Source: Bacillota bacterium (GTDB lineage: Bacteria; Bacillota; Clostridia; Oscillospirales; QAMX01). Taken from it: a stretch of 15,411 bases of DNA. Position numbers and translations under genes: made by a program. Shown piece by piece: positions 1 to 7,453 of this stretch. The stretch lies in the NCBI GenBank assembly GCA_029778935.1, contig JAKPBM010000233.1:1-15411 (forward strand). The letters run 5' to 3'. Each line of letters starts with the position of its first letter. The stretch's first letter is position 1. Below the pieces are notes generated by a model, which saw only the letters and a program-made list of their open reading frames with translations, was not told where the DNA came from and searched no databases.

Positions 1-295
1 CGGTTCGCTCGCTTCGGGCGATGACGCTGCCCGTCGTGTCGCCCGTATCCGTTGCCATGCCAAGCTGCAGCCCGGCCAGATAGCGCTTGTCGTGGCCGGT
101 CATAAACTCGACCGCCCGGGTCGCCCGGCCGAAGCAGACGGGAAGCAGCCCCGTCGCCATGGGGTCTAATGTTCCCGTATGCCCCACGGTCTTCATTTGG
201 AGAAGCCGTCGGATTTTTCCGACGGCCGTATGCGACGAGATTCCTTCGGGCTTGTCCAGCAGAATAATGCCGCTTTGGGGCCTGCCCTCGGTCAT
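1..295 (-). CDS. truB: tRNA pseudouridine(55) synthase TruB, N-terminal part (runs off the window)
   Basis: TruB isomerises U55 to pseudouridine in the T-loop of tRNAs. Only the first 98 codons lie in the window, because the gene continues past base 1. The translation begins MTEGRPQSGIILLDKPEG, and residues 38-45 read GHTGTLDP, the TruB signature that holds the catalytic aspartate (D44 here). It is followed by MATGLLPVCFGRATR, also typical of the family. The ATG at 295-293 overlaps the TGA of the upstream phosphoesterase gene as ATGA, which implies translational coupling. A GGAGGG ribosome binding site lies about 7 bases before it, inside the end of the upstream gene. Gene order (rbfA, DHH protein, truB) is the usual one in Bacillota. 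The identification is secure; completeness of the 3' part cannot be judged. Confidence 0.95.
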   Translation of the reverse strand, partial: MTEGRPQSGIILLDKPEGISSHTAVGKIRRLLQMKTVGHTGTLDPMATGLLPVCFGRATRAVEFMTGHDKRYLAGLQLGMATDTGDTTGSVIARSERT

Positions 296-1263
296 ACGAT
301 ACCCTCCAGCGCCTTGCCCGCTTCGGCCACCATTTTTTCGATGGCCTCAAAGGGCGTGCCAAGCGATATGGTGCAGCCTGCGGCCCGGGCGTGGCCGCCC
401 CCGCCGAACACGGCGCAAAGGGTTGCGGCGTTGATTTGGTCCGTCGTGGTACGGACGGAGAGCTTCGTACTGCCGTCGGCCATTTCGTAGCCGGTGATGC
501 CGACCAGCACGCCCTCAATCTGGGACGGGATGGAGGAAAAATCGTCCAGATCGTCCTCCGTGACGCCCGTTATGGCGCGCATCTCCTGGGTGATGACCAG
601 CGAGGCGATGCGCCCGTCCCCGTCGAACCGCAGGTTCTGGTAGGCCAAACGCTCCATTTCCACGCGGGCACGGCGTTTTGTGCTGAAAAACGTCTTGTTG
701 ATTTCAGAAACGTCGATCCCCTGCTCAATGCAGACGGCCGCCTGGCGGTGAGTTTCCGCCCGGGTGTTGGCATACTTGAAGCAGCCCGTATCCGTGGCGA
801 TGCCGATATACAGCAAGGCCGCGATTTCCTTGTCCAGGGGGATGTTCATGGCGCTAATGAGTGAGAACACAAGCTCCGACGTCGCCGCCGCCTCCGTATC
901 GATACACCGGTACCGGGCCGACAAGTCGTTGTTCTGGTGATGGTCGATTAAAAAATCGATTTTGTCCGCATACGGCTTGCCGTTGGTCGGAAGCTGGGAA
1001 TGGGACGAAATGTCCGTCGTCACCACATGGCGGCCTTCGTAGCCCTCCGGGCGCACGTACGGCGAAAAATAAGGCTCCAGCTTGGGCGAAACTTCCGGGT
1101 TTTCCAAAAGGTACGCCCGCTTGCCAAGCTTTCTCAGCCCAGCACACAGGGCGGCCGCCGCACCGACGGTGTCCCCGTCGGGCCGGCGGTGGGTCAGGAG
1201 AAGAAAATCGTCCGCAGCGGCGAGTGCCTTGGCCATTTCGTTGATACTCACTGCAAGCGCCAT
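292..1263 (-). CDS. nrnA: DHH/DHHA1 phosphoesterase, NrnA-like (oligoribonuclease / pAp phosphatase)
   Basis: This family hydrolyses very short RNAs, and in many members also 3'-phosphoadenosine 5'-phosphate, using two metal ions. The 323-residue product shows the metal-binding motif HRRPDGD at 25-31, an aspartate in TTDIS (D84), the name-giving DHH at 107-109, and a further acidic motif in ATDTG. The C-terminal DHHA1 domain carries GGGGHARAAG at 287-296, which binds substrate. I chose the ATG at 1263-1261: it has an AGAGGAA site just upstream and directly follows the rbfA stop with one base between. A longer in-frame start at 1359 would lie inside rbfA and add a basic, non-conserved tail. 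The gene overlaps truB by 4 bases. Whether it acts on nanoRNA, pAp or cyclic dinucleotide products cannot be told from the sequence. Confidence 0.93.
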   Translation of the reverse strand: MALAVSINEMAKALAAADDFLLLTHRRPDGDTVGAAAALCAGLRKLGKRAYLLENPEVSPKLEPYFSPYVRPEGYEGRHVVTTDISSHSQLPTNGKPYADKIDFLIDHHQNNDLSARYRCIDTEAAATSELVFSLISAMNIPLDKEIAALLYIGIATDTGCFKYANTRAETHRQAAVCIEQGIDVSEINKTFFSTKRRARVEMERLAYQNLRFDGDGRIASLVITQEMRAITGVTEDDLDDFSSIPSQIEGVLVGITGYEMADGSTKLSVRTTTDQINAATLCAVFGGGGHARAAGCTISLGTPFEAIEKMVAEAGKALEGIV

Positions 1264-1264
1264 C

Positions 1265-1633
1265 CTATTCCTCTTTCTTTTTCTGGTTTTCTTTTTCCTC
1301 CAGCTCGCGCAGCACCTGATAGGTGGCGCTGGCCCGGGCCATTCCCGCGTCGCCGACAAAGGTCAGCTCCGGCGTGTAGCGAAGCTGCATGGTGGCGGCC
1401 AGCTCCCGCCGGATATAGCCGGCGGAGGAGGTAAGCCCCTTGACCAGTTCCTTTAAGTCCTTGTCGTCGCCTAAAGTGCTCACATAGACCTTGGCGTGCC
1501 GCCCGTCGGCGGAAACTTCCACCCGCGTGACGCTGACAATCCCCTGCACCCGGGGGTCCTTCAGCTTCGGGATAATCGCGGAAATCTGGGTGACAAGCTC
1601 TTCACCCAGCCGGGAGGATCTGGGTACTGCCAT
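1265..1633 (-). CDS. rbfA: 30S ribosome-binding factor A
   Basis: RbfA binds the immature 30S subunit and helps late 16S rRNA maturation, notably under cold stress. The 122-residue product has the expected single KH-like fold: an N-terminal helix (RLGEELVTQISAIIPKL), the conserved KDPRV turn at 26-30, strands VTRVEVSADGRHAKVYVS at 35-52, and the Ser-Ala-Gly kink at about 70-72 in place of the Gly of a normal KH domain, followed by RYTPELTF. The tail from about residue 108 is charged (many E and K), as is common. The ATG at 1633-1631 has an AGGACGG-like site about 10 bases upstream. It lies 27 bases after infB and 1 base before the DHH gene, so all are cotranscribed. Confidence 0.96.
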   Translation of the reverse strand: MAVPRSSRLGEELVTQISAIIPKLKDPRVQGIVSVTRVEVSADGRHAKVYVSTLGDDKDLKELVKGLTSSAGYIRRELAATMQLRYTPELTFVGDAGMARASATYQVLRELEEKENQKKKEE

Positions 1634-1660
1634 GGTTGCACCGTCCTTCCGTGGGGTAAT

Positions 1661-4063
1661 TTACTCGGCCACCTGCACGATCTGATACGCTTCGATTAGG
1701 TCGCCTTCCTTTATGTCGTTGTACTTTTCAATGCCGATACCGCATTCAAAGCCGGACACGACTTCCTTCACGTCGTCTTTGAACCGGCGCAAAGAGGCCA
1801 GTTCGCCCTCGTGCAGCACCACGCCGTCGCGCGTTAAGCGGATTTTGGCGTTGCGGACGATTTTGCCTTCCTTGACCATGCAGCCAGCGATGGCGCCGAC
1901 GCCGGAAACCTTGAACACCTGGCGGATTTCCGCAAGGCCCAGGAATTCTTCCTTGAACTTCGGCTCCAAAAGGCCCTTCATGGCCGCCTGGATTTCTTCG
2001 ATGCATTCGTAGATAACGCGGTACAGGCGGATATCGATCTTCTGCTGCTCCGCCAGGTTGCGCGCGTTGGATTCGGGGCGCACGTTGAAGCCCACGATAA
2101 TGGCGTTGGAGGCGGAAGCCAGCATGACGTCGTTTTCGTTGATGCCGCCCACGCCCGAATGGATGACGCGGACGCGGACTTCGCTGTTGGACAGCTTCTC
2201 CAGCGAGGCGCGCACCGCTTCCACAGAGCCCTGCACGTCGGCCTTGACGATGATGTTGAGCTCTTTGACCTGGCCTTCCTGAATCTGGTTGAACAGGTCC
2301 TGCAGCGTCATCTTCTGGGTTACGCCGGACTTTTCCTCTCTGGCCTTGCGCTTGCGCTCTTCCACCAGCTCTCTGGCCTTGCGCTCGTCCTTGACCACGT
2401 TAAAGGTGTCGCCGGCGTTGGGCGTTTCGTCCAGGCCAATGACTTCCACCGGCACCGACGGGCCGGCGGATTCGATTCTCCGGCCGGCGCTGTCGGTCAT
2501 GGCGCGGATGCGGCCCACGGCCGTGCCGGCGATGACCAAATCGCCCTGGCGCAGCGTGCCGTTTTTGACCAGCAAGGTCGCCACGGGGCCTCTGTTTTTG
2601 TCCAGCCGCGCTTCGATGATGACGCCGGCGCCCGCCCGGTTGGGGTTGGCCTTCAGCTCGCGCATCTCCGCCAGCAGCAAAATCATATCCAAAAGGTTGT
2701 CAACACCCATGCCGGTTTTGGCGGAGATTTTGCAGACAATCGTGTCGCCGCCCCATTCCTCCGGTACTAAGTCGTACTTGGTCATTTCGGAGATGATTGC
2801 GTCGGGGTTGGCGTCGGGCTTATCCATTTTGTTGATGGCCACGATGATGGGCACGTTGGCCGCCCGGGCGTGGTTGATGGCTTCCACCGTCTGGGGCATG
2901 ATGCCGTCGTCGGCGGCGACCACCAAAACGGCGATGTCCGTAACCGCCGCGCCGCGGGCGCGCATGGCCGTAAAGGCCGCGTGGCCGGGGGTGTCGAGGA
3001 AGGTAATCTGCTTGCCGTCGACGCTGACCTGATAGGCGCCGATGTGCTGGGTTATGCCGCCGGCCTCGCCCGCCGCCACGGAGCTTTTGCGGATATAGTC
3101 CAACAGGGACGTTTTGCCGTGGTCTACGTGGCCCATGACGACCACGACAGGGTCACGGGGTTCCTTGACGCTGTCGTCGTCTTCGCTGACGTCAATCAGC
3201 TGTTCCTCGATGGTAAGCTGCACTTCGTGCTCGACCTTGGCGCCAAATTCCATGGCCACCAGGCTGGCCGTGTCGAAGTCGATGATTTCCGAAAGGGACG
3301 CCATAACGCCCAGCTTCATGAGCTGTTTGACCACTTCGGCGCCCGTCTTTTTCAGCCGCACGGCCAGTTCGCCGACGGCAATCTCGTCGGGAATCATGAC
3401 CTTAAGCTGCACTTTCTTCTTGACTTCCTGCTGCAGACGGCGGATTTTGTCCTGCTCTTCCTGCTTGCGCTTCTGGCCGATGTTGTTCTGCCGGCGGGCG
3501 GGGGATTTTTTGATTTTCTCCTTCCCCGCGGAAATGTGAGGTGCCTTTTCCGGTACAAGCTCGTCGATTCGCTCGTCGTATTTGGACAGATCCACCGTAG
3601 AGCCCCGGGTGTCCACATACCGGCGCTCTCTCTGCCTGGGCAACTGCGGGGCGGAAGCCGGACGTTCCTCGCCCTTGGCGGCAGGGGCCTGCGCGGCAGG
3701 CTTGGCGGTGGGTTTCTCCGCTTCCGCCGTCGCCACGGCGGAAGGCGCCGATTTCGCGGCCGCCGGAGCGGCCTGCGCAGCCGGGGCGGCCGGAGCAGCC
3801 GCCGGGGCCGCTTCCGCCTGGGGCGCTTCCGCGGGCTTTTCAGCCGCAGCGGGTTTGGTGGCGGCCAGAGCTTCGGAAATATCGGCAACCTGATTGGCCA
3901 GGGTGATGGCGTCGAAAATCAGGTTCAGTTCGTCTTCCGTCAGCACTTTCGAGGCACTTCTCGGCGCCTCTGCGTGTTTTGCCAAAATATCGATAATAAC
4001 TTTATTCGGAACCCCAAACTGTTTGGCAATATTACTGACTTTTATTTTTTCTTGATGGCTCAA
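1661..4063 (-). CDS. infB: Translation initiation factor IF-2
   Basis: IF-2 is the GTPase that places fMet-tRNA in the P site and promotes subunit joining. The product is 800 residues. An IF2_N domain (about 1-55) is followed by an Ala/Pro/Glu-rich linker (about 65-145), a basic segment (180-220) and a second IF2_N domain (about 222-275). The G domain shows G1 GHVDHGKT at 311-318, GGITQHIG at about 335-342, G3 DTPGH at 357-361, G4 NKMD at 411-414 and G5 SAKTG at 447-451. Beta-barrel and C-terminal fMet-tRNA-binding domains fill the rest, ending [11 protein letters not shown]. The start codon is TTG (complement of CAA at 4061-4063), not ATG; it is supported by a full GGAGGTGA site 7 bases upstream and by the family-typical N-terminus. 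It sits 45 bases after ylxR and 27 before rbfA. Confidence 0.98.
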   Translation of the reverse strand: MSHQEKIKVSNIAKQFGVPNKVIIDILAKHAEAPRSASKVLTEDELNLIFDAITLANQVADISEALAATKPAAAEKPAEAPQAEAAPAAAPAAPAAQAAPAAAKSAPSAVATAEAEKPTAKPAAQAPAAKGEERPASAPQLPRQRERRYVDTRGSTVDLSKYDERIDELVPEKAPHISAGKEKIKKSPARRQNNIGQKRKQEEQDKIRRLQQEVKKKVQLKVMIPDEIAVGELAVRLKKTGAEVVKQLMKLGVMASLSEIIDFDTASLVAMEFGAKVEHEVQLTIEEQLIDVSEDDDSVKEPRDPVVVVMGHVDHGKTSLLDYIRKSSVAAGEAGGITQHIGAYQVSVDGKQITFLDTPGHAAFTAMRARGAAVTDIAVLVVAADDGIMPQTVEAINHARAANVPIIVAINKMDKPDANPDAIISEMTKYDLVPEEWGGDTIVCKISAKTGMGVDNLLDMILLLAEMRELKANPNRAGAGVIIEARLDKNRGPVATLLVKNGTLRQGDLVIAGTAVGRIRAMTDSAGRRIESAGPSVPVEVIGLDETPNAGDTFNVVKDERKARELVEERKRKAREEKSGVTQKMTLQDLFNQIQEGQVKELNIIVKADVQGSVEAVRASLEKLSNSEVRVRVIHSGVGGINENDVMLASASNAIIVGFNVRPESNARNLAEQQKIDIRLYRVIYECIEEIQAAMKGLLEPKFKEEFLGLAEIRQVFKVSGVGAIAGCMVKEGKIVRNAKIRLTRDGVVLHEGELASLRRFKDDVKEVVSGFECGIGIEKYNDIKEGDLIEAYQIVQVAE

Positions 4064-4078
4064 AAAAAGGTCACCTCC
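4061..4078 (-). promoter_or_regulatory. Strong ribosome binding site paired with a TTG start of infB
   Basis: Read on the minus strand, GGAGGTGA (4078-4071) is followed by a CCTTTTT spacer and TTG. The Shine-Dalgarno match is nearly perfect and the spacing is 7 bases, so it fixes the infB start even though no ATG or GTG is available at that position. A strong site with a weak start codon is a common way to set a moderate initiation rate. Confidence 0.85.
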
Positions 4079-4108
4079 ACGTAAGATACGGATGCACAGT
4101 GCCCAAGG

Positions 4109-4402
4109 CTACTCCCCGGGCTTTGCTTCCTCCGCCAGAAGCTGCGCGCTGATCTGTTCGTAAATCTCGTCGGGAATGCTTGCATCCAGCGAACGCTCCA
4201 GCGCCTTGCTCTTTCTCGCTTTCTGAAAGCATGCCGCGCTTTTGCAGATGTAGGCCCCCCTGCCGTTCATCTTGCCTTTGGTGTCAAGGGCGATTCCGCC
4301 GCCGTCCTTTTCGGGGCGATGGACGACTCTGATAAGCTGTTTCTTCTCCTTCATCTCACGGCAGCCGACGCACATGCGCATAGGCACTTTTTTCGGCGGC
4401 AT
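4109..4402 (-). CDS. ylxR: YlxR/RnpM family nucleic-acid-binding protein
   Basis: YlxR (DUF448) is a small basic protein encoded with nusA and infB in most Bacillota. It has been reported to bind RNase P RNA and modulate RNase P activity (renamed RnpM), and earlier to act on transcription. The 97-residue product has the typical N-terminal RMCVGCRE (C11, C14), then LIRVV at 23-27, the conserved GRGAYIC at 47-53 and a second cysteine at 58, with a basic helix KARKSKALERSL after it. The ATG at 4402-4400 has GGAGGTGA 6 bases upstream. It lies 34 bases after nusA and 45 before infB. The ylxQ gene that often follows it is absent. Family assignment is firm; the exact regulatory role here is inferred. 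Confidence 0.93.
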   Translation of the reverse strand: MPPKKVPMRMCVGCREMKEKKQLIRVVHRPEKDGGGIALDTKGKMNGRGAYICKSAACFQKARKSKALERSLDASIPDEIYEQISAQLLAEEAKPGE

Positions 4403-4436
4403 GAATCCTCACCTCCCCCTGCAATCCCCTAGCTCC

Positions 4437-5522
4437 TTACTCTTCTGTATTTACACCCGTTTCGGCTTTGTATGATAATGGCTTGATGTCGATCTTGTAC
4501 CCCGTGAGCTTGGCCGCAAGGCGCGCGTTCTGCCCTTCCTTGCCGATGGCTAAGGACAGCTGGTCGTCGGGCACGATCACGCGGCAGCTCTTGCCCTCGG
4601 GCAGAAGGGTCACTTCGATGACCTCCGCGGGGGCCAGAGCGGCGGCCACAAACTCCGCCGGGTCGTCGGAATAATTGACAATGTCGATTTTCTCGCCTCT
4701 GAGTTCCGCCACAATGGCGTTGACGCGGGCGCCCCGGGGGCCGACGCAGGCGCCGATGGAGTCCACGTTGGGGTCTTTCGAGCGGACGGCGATTTTCGTT
4801 CGAGAGCCAGGCTCTCTTGCAATAGACACCAGCTCCACCGTGCCGTCGAAAATTTCGGGCACTTCCATCTCAAACAGCCGGCGCACCAGCCCCGGATGGG
4901 TACGGGAAATCTGCAGCTGCGGCCCCTTTTGAGACTTGCTCACGCCCAAAAGGTAGACCTTTACGTACTCGCCCTCCCGCAGTTTCTCGCCGGGAATCTG
5001 TTCCGACGGCGGCAGGAGCAGCGTCTTTTCGTCGTCCTTGCCGGCCAGCATGAGAATGACGTTGCCCGTCCGCTGGTCCACGCGGGTGACAATCGCCGAC
5101 AAAATCTCGTGTTCTTTCGAGGAAAACTCCTTGAAGAGAGCGCCGCGCTCGGACTCCCGGATTCCCTGGATAATGACCTGCTTGGCCGTCTGGGCGGCGA
5201 TGCGGCCCAGCTCTTTCGTCTGCACCTCGATGCGCACGGTGTCGCCGATTTCCGGGCGGGGCACCTTGCGGATGCGGCGGGCTTCTTCCAGGGAGATCTC
5301 CGTCGCCGGGTTGGTCACTTCCTCCGCGACGGTTTTTAATACATACATATGCATTCGCTTGGTATTCGGATCGACAATGAACTCCAGATTGTCATCGGCA
5401 CCGGGAAAATCGCGGTGGTAGGCGGTAATCAGTGCCTGTTTGATCCGATCCAGCATGAAATCCATGGGGATCCCTTTTTCTCTCTCCAGGTCCTCCAGAG
5501 CCTGGTACAGTTCCTCGTTCAT
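4437..5522 (-). CDS. nusA: Transcription termination/antitermination factor NusA
   Basis: NusA binds RNA polymerase and nascent RNA and modulates pausing, intrinsic termination and antitermination. The 361-residue product contains an N-terminal RNA-polymerase-binding domain (1 to about 125), an S1 domain (about 135-207), KH1 with GPRG at 261-264 and KH2 with GKEGQN at 327-332. It ends soon after KH2, so the acidic repeats found in Escherichia coli are absent, as normal in Bacillota. I use the ATG at 5522-5520, giving [17 protein letters not shown]. The in-frame start at 5567 would add 15 non-conserved residues. The AAGGAG site is about 13 bases from this ATG, longer than usual. The gene follows rimP by 60 bases. 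Its level is probably linked to the leader hairpin upstream of rimP. Confidence 0.96.
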   Translation of the reverse strand: MNEELYQALEDLEREKGIPMDFMLDRIKQALITAYHRDFPGADDNLEFIVDPNTKRMHMYVLKTVAEEVTNPATEISLEEARRIRKVPRPEIGDTVRIEVQTKELGRIAAQTAKQVIIQGIRESERGALFKEFSSKEHEILSAIVTRVDQRTGNVILMLAGKDDEKTLLLPPSEQIPGEKLREGEYVKVYLLGVSKSQKGPQLQISRTHPGLVRRLFEMEVPEIFDGTVELVSIAREPGSRTKIAVRSKDPNVDSIGACVGPRGARVNAIVAELRGEKIDIVNYSDDPAEFVAAALAPAEVIEVTLLPEGKSCRVIVPDDQLSLAIGKEGQNARLAAKLTGYKIDIKPLSYKAETGVNTEE

Positions 5523-5582
5523 GGCGGCGAAAACACTCCTTATGCTGTCATCTAACTGTCTGCACAACTCTATAGAAACTTT

Positions 5583-6053
5583 CTAAAAGGTAAACTCCAC
5601 ATGCAGCCGGCACAAAGCCACGTTTTCCATCGGAATTTCGATGTCTTTCCCGTCTTTTTCCAGATACAAAGTGTCGTCCTTCTTTTCTTTCAAGGTGGCC
5701 ACGAAGTTCTTCTCCAGCCCCTCCCGGGCCTTATAGAGCCTTACTTCCACGGGATGGCCGGCGTATTTTTCAAAATGTTTGTCTTTTCGAAGCACCCGCT
5801 CGATGCCGGGGGAGCTTACTTCCAGCATGTAGGAATAAGGGATGGGGTCGGCTTCGTCCAGCGGCGCGTCCAAAGCGCGGCTTACGTGCTCGCACATGTC
5901 GATGGTGACGCCTTCCGGATGGTCGATTTTGACGCGCAGGTACCATTGGCCCGCTTCTTTGACAAACTGGACGTCCCAGATGTCGCATCCCACTTCCGCC
6001 GCAAAGGGAGCGGCCAGTTCTTCCACATATTCGCAAATCTCTTTCGCTTTCAT
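5583..6053 (-). CDS. rimP: Ribosome maturation factor RimP
   Basis: RimP helps early assembly of the 30S subunit. The 156-residue product matches the family in length and shows the signature EVSSPGIERVL at 78-88, preceded by an alpha/beta N-terminal domain with CDIWDVQF and LRVKIDHPEGVTID and followed by an SH3-like C-terminal domain (KHFEKYAGHPVEVRLYKA, then FVATLKEKKDDTLYLE). The ATG at 6053-6051 has AAGGAG 6 bases upstream. It is the first gene of the operon: a promoter and a hairpin-containing leader lie directly upstream, and nusA follows 60 bases after its stop. No unusual residues were seen. Confidence 0.96.
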   Translation of the reverse strand: MKAKEICEYVEELAAPFAAEVGCDIWDVQFVKEAGQWYLRVKIDHPEGVTIDMCEHVSRALDAPLDEADPIPYSYMLEVSSPGIERVLRKDKHFEKYAGHPVEVRLYKAREGLEKNFVATLKEKKDDTLYLEKDGKDIEIPMENVALCRLHVEFTF

Positions 6054-6120
6054 TCTGTACTCCTTGCAACCGATGTGAAATCTTCCGCAATCTGATTCGG
6101 GAGCCGACGAAAAAGGCCAG

Positions 6121-6154
6121 TTTCAACAATAAAGAGCGGGTCAGCCCCGCTCTC
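6121..6154 (-). terminator. Terminator-like hairpin in the rimP-nusA leader (candidate attenuator)
   Basis: On the minus strand GAGCGGG (6152-6146), loop GCTGA, CCCGCTC (6140-6134) and then TTTATTGTT form a 7-bp GC-rich stem (8-9 bp with the flanking A-U and G-U pairs) followed by an interrupted U tract. It lies about 65-85 nt after the predicted transcription start and about 80 nt before the rimP ATG, so it is inside the leader of the rimP-nusA operon rather than at a gene end. In Bacillus subtilis NusA is reported to autoregulate its operon by promoting termination in the leader. A similar role here is inference. The imperfect U tract fits a terminator that depends on NusA for efficiency. 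I do not see a clear competing antiterminator. Confidence 0.65.
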
Positions 6155-6224
6155 ATCCTTCCCCATCTACGGCGAAATTACGCACCGAATACTATGCAAA
6201 CCCAATTTTCGAGTTTACGTACTG

Positions 6225-6253
6225 AGTATACCAGAACTTTCAGAAAAAATCAA
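6225..6253 (-). promoter_or_regulatory. Sigma-A-type promoter of the rimP-nusA-infB operon
   Basis: On the minus strand a -35 box TTGATT (6253-6248), an exact 17-bp spacer and an extended -10 box TGG-TATACT (TATACT at 6230-6225) match the vegetative consensus well (4/6 and 5/6, plus TG). Transcription would start near 6218, leaving a leader of about 165 nt before rimP. The spacer and the region around it are AT-rich in contrast to the neighbouring genes. Confidence 0.75.
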
Positions 6254-6287
6254 GAGGAATTTGGCATTTTTGGCATGGATTTGCATT

Positions 6288-6306
6288 AAAAATCGCGGCC
6301 ACCGCG
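6288..6306 (-). terminator. Intrinsic terminator after the Crp-family gene
   Basis: On the minus strand CGCGG (6306-6302), loop TGG, CCGCG (6298-6294) and then ATTTTTAAT form a GC-rich stem directly followed by a T run. It starts about 30 bases after the regulator stop codon and ends upstream of the rimP promoter, so it closes the thioredoxin-rhodanese-regulator unit. The stem is short (5 bp); a second overlapping pairing (CGGCC with GGCCG) is also possible. Confidence 0.6.
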
Positions 6307-6336
6307 GCCGTCTTCCCGCCGGAATCGTAAGGAAAC

Positions 6337-7017
6337 TCACTTTTCCGGCCGCTCCGCCAGCTTTCCAAGCTTTTCCCCGTCCAGTACCGTTATTTTGCCC
6401 CGGGAAAGGCTCACCATACCTTCCGCCGCCCGGTATTTCAGCGTCCGCGTCACCACTTCCCGGGCGGTGCCCAAATCCCGGGCCAAAACGTCATGGGTCA
6501 CGTCCAGCACGTCGGAACCTGCCAGTTCCCTATGCTCCTGCAGCGCGGCGGCCAGCCGGCTGTCCAGGCTTTTAAAGAGAATCTGCTCCATGACCCACAC
6601 GACGTCGGAAAACCGCTCGGCCATGAGCTTGTTTACGTAGTGGGAAAGGGGCAAAGAGGCCTTCTGCAGCCGGTCGAACACGTCCGCCGGCACGACGAAC
6701 ACGTCCGTATCCGCCTCCGCCTCCACGTGGATGTCAAACCGGATGCTGTTCATCACACAGTAGGCGGAAAACAGGCACATATCCCAGGGGTACAGCCGGT
6801 ACAGGGTCACTTCCCGCCCGGTTTCGGAGAGAATAAACGCCCGGAGCCTTCCCCGCCGCACTAAAAACACGCCGGAACAGTCGCTTTCCCCCCGATGGGG
6901 CTTGCTGCCTTTGGGAAAATGACGTTCCTCCGCCGCGTCGCAAACGGCGGCCTGCTGTTCCGGCGTCAGCTTTGCAAAATGGGGGAAGAGTTCCTCCAGA
7001 GTCGGCAACGCTTTCAT
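6337..7017 (-). CDS. Crp/Fnr-family transcriptional regulator
   Basis: The 226-residue product has an N-terminal cyclic-nucleotide-binding-like beta-barrel (about 25-120), a dimerisation helix (about 122-150) and a Crp-type winged helix-turn-helix at about 173-196, VTHDVLARDLGTAREVVTRT, whose recognition helix fits the family pattern. The barrel carries C81 and C87 (MCLFSAYC), a CX5C arrangement common in a clostridial subgroup of this family, plus C26 and C47. It lacks the N-terminal four-cysteine cluster expected for an Fe-S FNR. The phosphate-binding residues of true cAMP receptors are not evident, so the effector may be redox state, haem or a small molecule; this is not decided. An AAGGAAG site precedes the ATG. 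It follows rhodanese and thioredoxin genes on the same strand, across a 127-base gap holding a palindrome and a tandem repeat, and probably controls them. Confidence 0.88.
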   Translation of the reverse strand: MKALPTLEELFPHFAKLTPEQQAAVCDAAEERHFPKGSKPHRGESDCSGVFLVRRGRLRAFILSETGREVTLYRLYPWDMCLFSAYCVMNSIRFDIHVEAEADTDVFVVPADVFDRLQKASLPLSHYVNKLMAERFSDVVWVMEQILFKSLDSRLAAALQEHRELAGSDVLDVTHDVLARDLGTAREVVTRTLKYRAAEGMVSLSRGKITVLDGEKLGKLAERPEK

Positions 7018-7031
7018 GGCCCACTTCCTTA

Positions 7032-7053
7032 TAACGCAAAATTAACGCAAAAT
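7032..7053 (-). repeat. Perfect 11-bp tandem repeat upstream of the Crp-family gene
   Basis: On the plus strand TAACGCAAAAT occurs twice head to tail (7032-7042 and 7043-7053). On the minus (coding) strand this is ATTTTGCGTTA twice, 15-36 bases before the regulator ATG. One 11-bp period is about one helical turn, so two proteins could bind the same DNA face. It abuts the 61-bp palindrome. It could be an operator for autoregulation or just the T-rich tail of a terminator; the sequence does not decide. Confidence 0.7.
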
Positions 7054-7113
7054 AAGCCCTATACCAACCATAGCCGTACGCTTGCGTACCGCGCTATTTT
7101 AGTATAGGGCTTA
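7053..7113. repeat. 61-bp nested palindrome between rhodanese and regulator genes
   Basis: The outer arms TAAGCCCTATAC (7053-7064) and GTATAGGGCTTA (7102-7113) are a perfect 12-bp inverted repeat. Inside are ATAGC (7070-7074) with GCTAT (7093-7097), and GTACGC (7076-7081) with GCGTAC (7084-7089) around a TT loop. Together they make a long interrupted hairpin or cruciform. In the coding direction it begins 32 bases after the rhodanese stop and runs into TTATTTTGCG, so it may terminate or attenuate transcription before the regulator gene. It also resembles a small mobile palindromic unit; copy number elsewhere in the genome would tell. Confidence 0.75.
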
Positions 7114-7144
7114 CGGGGCAAAATTGCAACAGGAGGAAGGCGTG

Positions 7145-7453
7145 CTACGCTTCCAGCGGGCCGCGCCAGGAAACAATCCCGCCGATGTTGGTCACATTCT
7201 CATATCCCAGCTGGGATAAAATCCGGCAGGCCATCTGGCTTCTGGCCCCGCTGTGGCAGTAGACAAAGATTCTGGCGGTTTTGTCGGGGATAAGACTTTC
7301 GATGCGGCCGATTTTGTCCAAAGGCAGGTTGACGCTGCCCGGGATATGGCCGCTTTTGAATTCTTCCGGAGTGCGGACGTCAAGCAGGCGGACGGTGCGG
7401 TCGGCACGCAGAACCTGCGCGGCCTGCGCCATGGAAAGGGTTTGGCAGGGCAT
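7145..7453 (-). CDS. Single-domain rhodanese (sulfurtransferase)
   Basis: Rhodaneses move sulfane sulfur through a persulfide on an active-site cysteine. The 102-residue product is one complete rhodanese domain: LLDVRTPEEFKSGHIPGSVNLPL at about 23-45 is the conserved N-terminal part, the active-site loop is CHSGARS at 66-72 with catalytic C66, and it ends with the usual LGYENVTNIGGIVSW. It has no signal peptide, so it is cytosolic. Its ATG overlaps the thioredoxin stop by one base (TAATG), which means tight translational coupling. Pairing with thioredoxin suggests that thioredoxin resolves the persulfide or that the two handle reactive sulfur together; that is inference. C3 near the N-terminus is a possible extra thiol. 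Confidence 0.93.
   Translation of the reverse strand: MPCQTLSMAQAAQVLRADRTVRLLDVRTPEEFKSGHIPGSVNLPLDKIGRIESLIPDKTARIFVYCHSGARSQMACRILSQLGYENVTNIGGIVSWRGPLEA

Noticed and set aside
292..1359. Longer start for the DHH phosphoesterase at 1359
   Set aside because: The extra 32 residues overlap the rbfA 3' end, are basic and non-conserved, and the ATG at 1263 has a ribosome binding site and fits the family N-terminus.
3640..3860. Repetitive GC-rich stretch that could look like a repeat array
   Set aside because: It encodes the Ala/Pro-rich linker of IF-2; there are no regular units or spacers, so it is not a CRISPR array or satellite.
2870..4084. Long plus-strand ORF of 404 codons opposite infB
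   Set aside because: It is antisense to a certain infB; the product is rich in R, G and F in repeats that mirror the Ala/Pro/Glu codons of the IF-2 linker, and no ribosome binding site or family motif is seen.
7133..7213. Plus-strand AGGAGG followed by a GTG-started small ORF at 7142
   Set aside because: It is antisense to the rhodanese 3' end, encodes only about 23 residues, and has no promoter; the Shine-Dalgarno match is probably chance.
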